Shown here: positions 62,038 to 64,000 of the stretch, piece by piece | Layout of the letters: each line of letters begins with the position of its first letter | How positions within the stretch are numbered: position 1 is the stretch's first letter | Source: Oscillospiraceae bacterium | Lineage (GTDB): Bacteria; Bacillota_A; Clostridia; Oscillospirales; Oscillospiraceae | Length of the DNA: 64,000 bases | Direction of reading: 5' to 3' | Assembly: GCA_021771675.1 (NCBI GenBank) | Contig: JAETOP010000004.1 | Location: 1 to 64,000 of the forward strand | The notes under the pieces: model-generated | The model's database searches: none | What the model saw: the letters and a program-made list of their open reading frames with translations, nothing else | Told to the model about the DNA's origin: nothing | Made by a program: the position numbers and the translations under genes

Positions 62038-63351
62038 TTAGCCCTTGCCGCTGGTGCGGTCGGCAATTCTTGTGAGGGAATAGGCCATGTCGTCATAGCA
62101 GGCCTTGGTGATCTTGTCCACAAAGTTTCCATCATAGGCCTGCATGGCCTGTTCGATGCGAACCACCCGCTGGAAGCCGTCGGCGCTCTGGGCCTTTGTG
62201 ACGGTGTAGATGGGGGTGTAGCTGTAGCCTGTGACCCGGGTGGTGCCCTTATGGTTGTCCCGGGTGATTTCCACGTCCAGGATGATGGAGTAATTGGTGC
62301 CGCTCCGGGCGGCGTCACCGAAGAAATCCCCCAGGGAATAGGCGACCAGGGTGCCCGCAACTTCGTTGTAGTCGATCTTCTGTACCAGATGGGGATGGGT
62401 GCCCAGAATCAGGCCCACCCCGTTCTTTTGCAGCAGCCTTACAATGGTCTCCTGGGAGGAGCTGATGGTGTCGTTGTTTTCACTGCCCCAGTGGAGCAGG
62501 GCCACGGTGAAGTCCGGCTTTTCGGATTTCACACTGTTCAGAATCTGGGTGATGCCCTCGGTGTCCACCTTCCTGTAGGTGGAGTCGTAGTCCTGGTACA
62601 GGAGGTTCACGCAGTCTTCGTTGCCTGCGGGCATACCCATGCCGCCCACGCCCTTGGTGAAGGCCACAAAGGCCACCCGAAGGCCCTGTATTTCGCAGAT
62701 GGTATAGCCCTTGGAGCGCTTGAATTCTGTGGGGCTGGAATAGGCGCCCACCGGCTCCAGCCCGGCGGCCCGAATGGACTGAAGGGTGGAGTTTAAGCCG
62801 ATGAGACCATTGTTAATGGAGTAGGAGTTGGCCATCTGAATCAGGTCTACACCGGCGCTGCGCAGAGCGGTGAGCAGTTTGTTGGGGGCGGAAGCGGTGG
62901 CGGTGCCATATGGCTCACCGCAGACATTGCCCTCCAAATTCAACACGGTCAAATCCGCTCCCGACAGGGTGCTGGCCACATCCTGGAAGGCCCGGGTGAA
63001 GTCGAAGCCGTTGGCGGCCAGACCGGCATCCACCACGGAATCGGTGATGTTCAGGTCGCCGGCGGCTCGGATGTGAATGGTGGTGGTGGGCTCCCGCCCG
63101 GGTCTTACCTCCTCAGTGGGGGTGGTTTGGGGAAGGGTTGCTTCCACGGTGGGTATGGTGGCGGCGGTCAGGCTGGGGGTATCCTGGGACGCCTTGTCCG
63201 CAAAATAATAGATGGCTGCGGTGCACAGAGCCAGAACCACCACGGCTGCCGCCAGGCCAAGGCGGAGCCTGCGCTGCTGGGCACGCTGCTTTTTCTGCTG
63301 TGTCTGCCGCCGCTGACGGCGTTTTTCCATATCCTCGGGGCTCATGGCCAT
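62038..63351 (-). CDS. CapA-like (poly-gamma-glutamate synthesis/metallophosphatase) protein
   Basis: A 437-residue protein with a basic cytoplasmic start (KRRQRRQTQQKKQRAQQRR), one helix (LGLAAAVVVLALCTAAIYYF), a Thr/Pro-rich linker and a PGA_cap domain: IHIRAAGDLNITDSV, NLEGNVCG, ADLTVLNLEG, DFTVALLHWGSEN, GVGLILGTHPHLVQ. The metal ligands (Asp, Asn, His) are in those stretches. CapA-like proteins act in surface polymer synthesis or transport, though enzymatic activity is unclear. A 9-bp hairpin follows (arms 62006-62014 and 62025-62033). AAGGAGGG lies six bases before the ATG. Confidence 0.85.
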   Translation of the reverse strand: MAMSPEDMEKRRQRRQTQQKKQRAQQRRLRLGLAAAVVVLALCTAAIYYFADKASQDTPSLTAATIPTVEATLPQTTPTEEVRPGREPTTTIHIRAAGDLNITDSVVDAGLAANGFDFTRAFQDVASTLSGADLTVLNLEGNVCGEPYGTATASAPNKLLTALRSAGVDLIQMANSYSINNGLIGLNSTLQSIRAAGLEPVGAYSSPTEFKRSKGYTICEIQGLRVAFVAFTKGVGGMGMPAGNEDCVNLLYQDYDSTYRKVDTEGITQILNSVKSEKPDFTVALLHWGSENNDTISSSQETIVRLLQKNGVGLILGTHPHLVQKIDYNEVAGTLVAYSLGDFFGDAARSGTNYSIILDVEITRDNHKGTTRVTGYSYTPIYTVTKAQSADGFQRVVRIEQAMQAYDGNFVDKITKACYDDMAYSLTRIADRTSGKG

Positions 63352-63417
63352 GGCGATCCCTCCTTGCTGGGGTAAATATGATGAATATGAGATTGATACA
63401 TAGGATATTTGTGTTAA

Positions 63418-64000
63418 TCAGTTTAAACGGTCTTGAAAATAACAGACTGTCTGATCCCTGTTGCGGCGGATTTCCTGCTGCAACGCCTGCAGTGAGGGGA
63501 ATTTCCGTTCCGGACGGAGAAATTTGTAGAATTCCAGGGTGATCTCCCGACCGTAGAGGTCTGCGTCATAGCCCAAAATCCAGGGCTCCACAGTGATGCC
63601 CTGGCCCTGCACTGTGGGACGGGTGCCGATGTTGGTGACGGCGCTGTAGCGGCGGCCGTCCAGCTCCACCAGGCAAGCGTAGACTCCGAATTTTGGCACG
63701 GCCAGTCCGGAAGGCAGCGGCAGGTTGGCAGTGGGAATTCCCAGGGTGCGGCCCAATTGATGGCCGTGAATGACCGTGCCGGTGAAAATGTGGGGATGCC
63801 CCAGGAAGGCCACCGCCTCCTCCATCTGCCCCCCTTCCAGCAGGGTGCGGATGTAGGTGGAGGATACCCTGGTGCCGTGAAGGCTCTGCTCTGGCACCAG
63901 GACACAGGGTAGGCCCTCCCGGCGGCAATATGCCCCCAGCAGCTTTCCATTTCCGGCGCCGTGGCTGCCAAAGCGGAAATCATCTCCGCAGACAAAGCCA
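63418..64000 (-). CDS. ribF: Riboflavin kinase/FAD synthetase, C-terminal part (partial)
   Basis: The frame is open to the right edge, so the N-terminus (about 100 residues) lies outside the window. The visible part starts in the FAD synthetase domain (GFVCGDDFRFGSHGAGNGKLL) followed by STYIRTLLEGGQMEEAVAFLGHP and then the riboflavin kinase domain (GTVIHGHQLGRTLGIPTANL, FGVYACLVE, SAVTNIGTRPTV). It makes FMN and FAD from riboflavin. It is the first gene seen of the operon carrying capA and GH13 downstream. Confidence 0.95.
   Translation of the reverse strand, partial: GFVCGDDFRFGSHGAGNGKLLGAYCRREGLPCVLVPEQSLHGTRVSSTYIRTLLEGGQMEEAVAFLGHPHIFTGTVIHGHQLGRTLGIPTANLPLPSGLAVPKFGVYACLVELDGRRYSAVTNIGTRPTVQGQGITVEPWILGYDADLYGREITLEFYKFLRPERKFPSLQALQQEIRRNRDQTVCYFQDRLN

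Overview
The window looks like a chromosome segment of a spore-forming, anaerobic gut Clostridia member, most likely an Oscillospiraceae/Ruminococcaceae-type bacterium. The evidence is: sporulation genes (spoIIP; a PdaA-type delta-lactam deacetylase); Gram-positive-style lipoproteins and strong AGGAGG-type ribosome sites; an amino-acid ABC importer with an M20 amidohydrolase; BspA-like leucine-rich repeats; plant-glycan enzymes (GH51, GH13); and G+C-rich coding sequence by eye (not computed). No rRNA, phage, integrase or CRISPR array is visible. Two tRNA genes are present.

Layout. 268-3685 (minus): a twin-arginine translocation operon (tatB-like, tatA, tatC) followed by a polyferredoxin and a CAAX-type membrane protease. 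3802-16492 (minus): a catabolic locus made of a UroD-like methyltransferase-family protein, a complete oligopeptide-type ABC importer whose binding protein carries a Tat lipoprotein signal, an MFS transporter, two tandem paralogous carboxylesterases and a serine-hydrolase-fold protein that has lost its SxxK catalytic pair. An aldo/keto reductase (minus) and a LacI-family regulator (plus) lie divergently next to it. Copies of one palindrome-like site, ATTAACGATAAT, sit on the promoter of the UroD-opp operon (two copies) and upstream of the MFS gene, with a weaker match between the reductase and the regulator, so the whole block reads as one LacI-type regulon. 19582-25266 (minus): two paralogous secreted proteins of unknown function, SpoIIP, TadA and ApbE. 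25913-27595 (plus): phosphoglucomutase. 27647-32166 (minus): an ECF sigma/anti-sigma pair and a secreted LRR protein. 32405-36965 (minus): an amino-acid-type ABC importer with two ATPases, and AbgB. 37264-37475: a likely type I toxin-antitoxin locus. 37777-40976 (plus): a BlaI/M56 pair whose sensor carries five SH3-like repeats.

41649-46139 (minus): acyl-CoA ligase, DUF1624 acyltransferase, a membrane protein and the CCA-adding enzyme. Then an anion-permease family protein, a VOC protein, a GH25 lysozyme with a cytoplasmic acidic tail, a zinc-ribbon membrane protein, GH51 arabinofuranosidase, an ECF transporter S component, tRNA-Met and tRNA-Glu, a DUF421/DUF4363 pair, PdaA-like deacetylase, GNAT, coaX and coaBC (divergent), aldose epimerase, uppP, a small Cys-rich protein missed by length cut-offs, a GH13 enzyme, a CapA-like protein and the C-terminal part of ribF, which runs off the right edge.

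Non-coding sequence is rich in repeats: a ~450-bp element with terminal inverted repeats (25299-25750) and a truncated relative (57611-57900); a dispersed ~80-bp element in five copies, two of which bracket another inverted-repeat element at 49827-50257; and a repeated hairpin-bearing ~88-bp unit at 156 and 19452. Start sites were moved from the longest open frame wherever a Shine-Dalgarno sequence pointed to an internal start. All functional calls rest on reading motifs by eye; no database search was possible.
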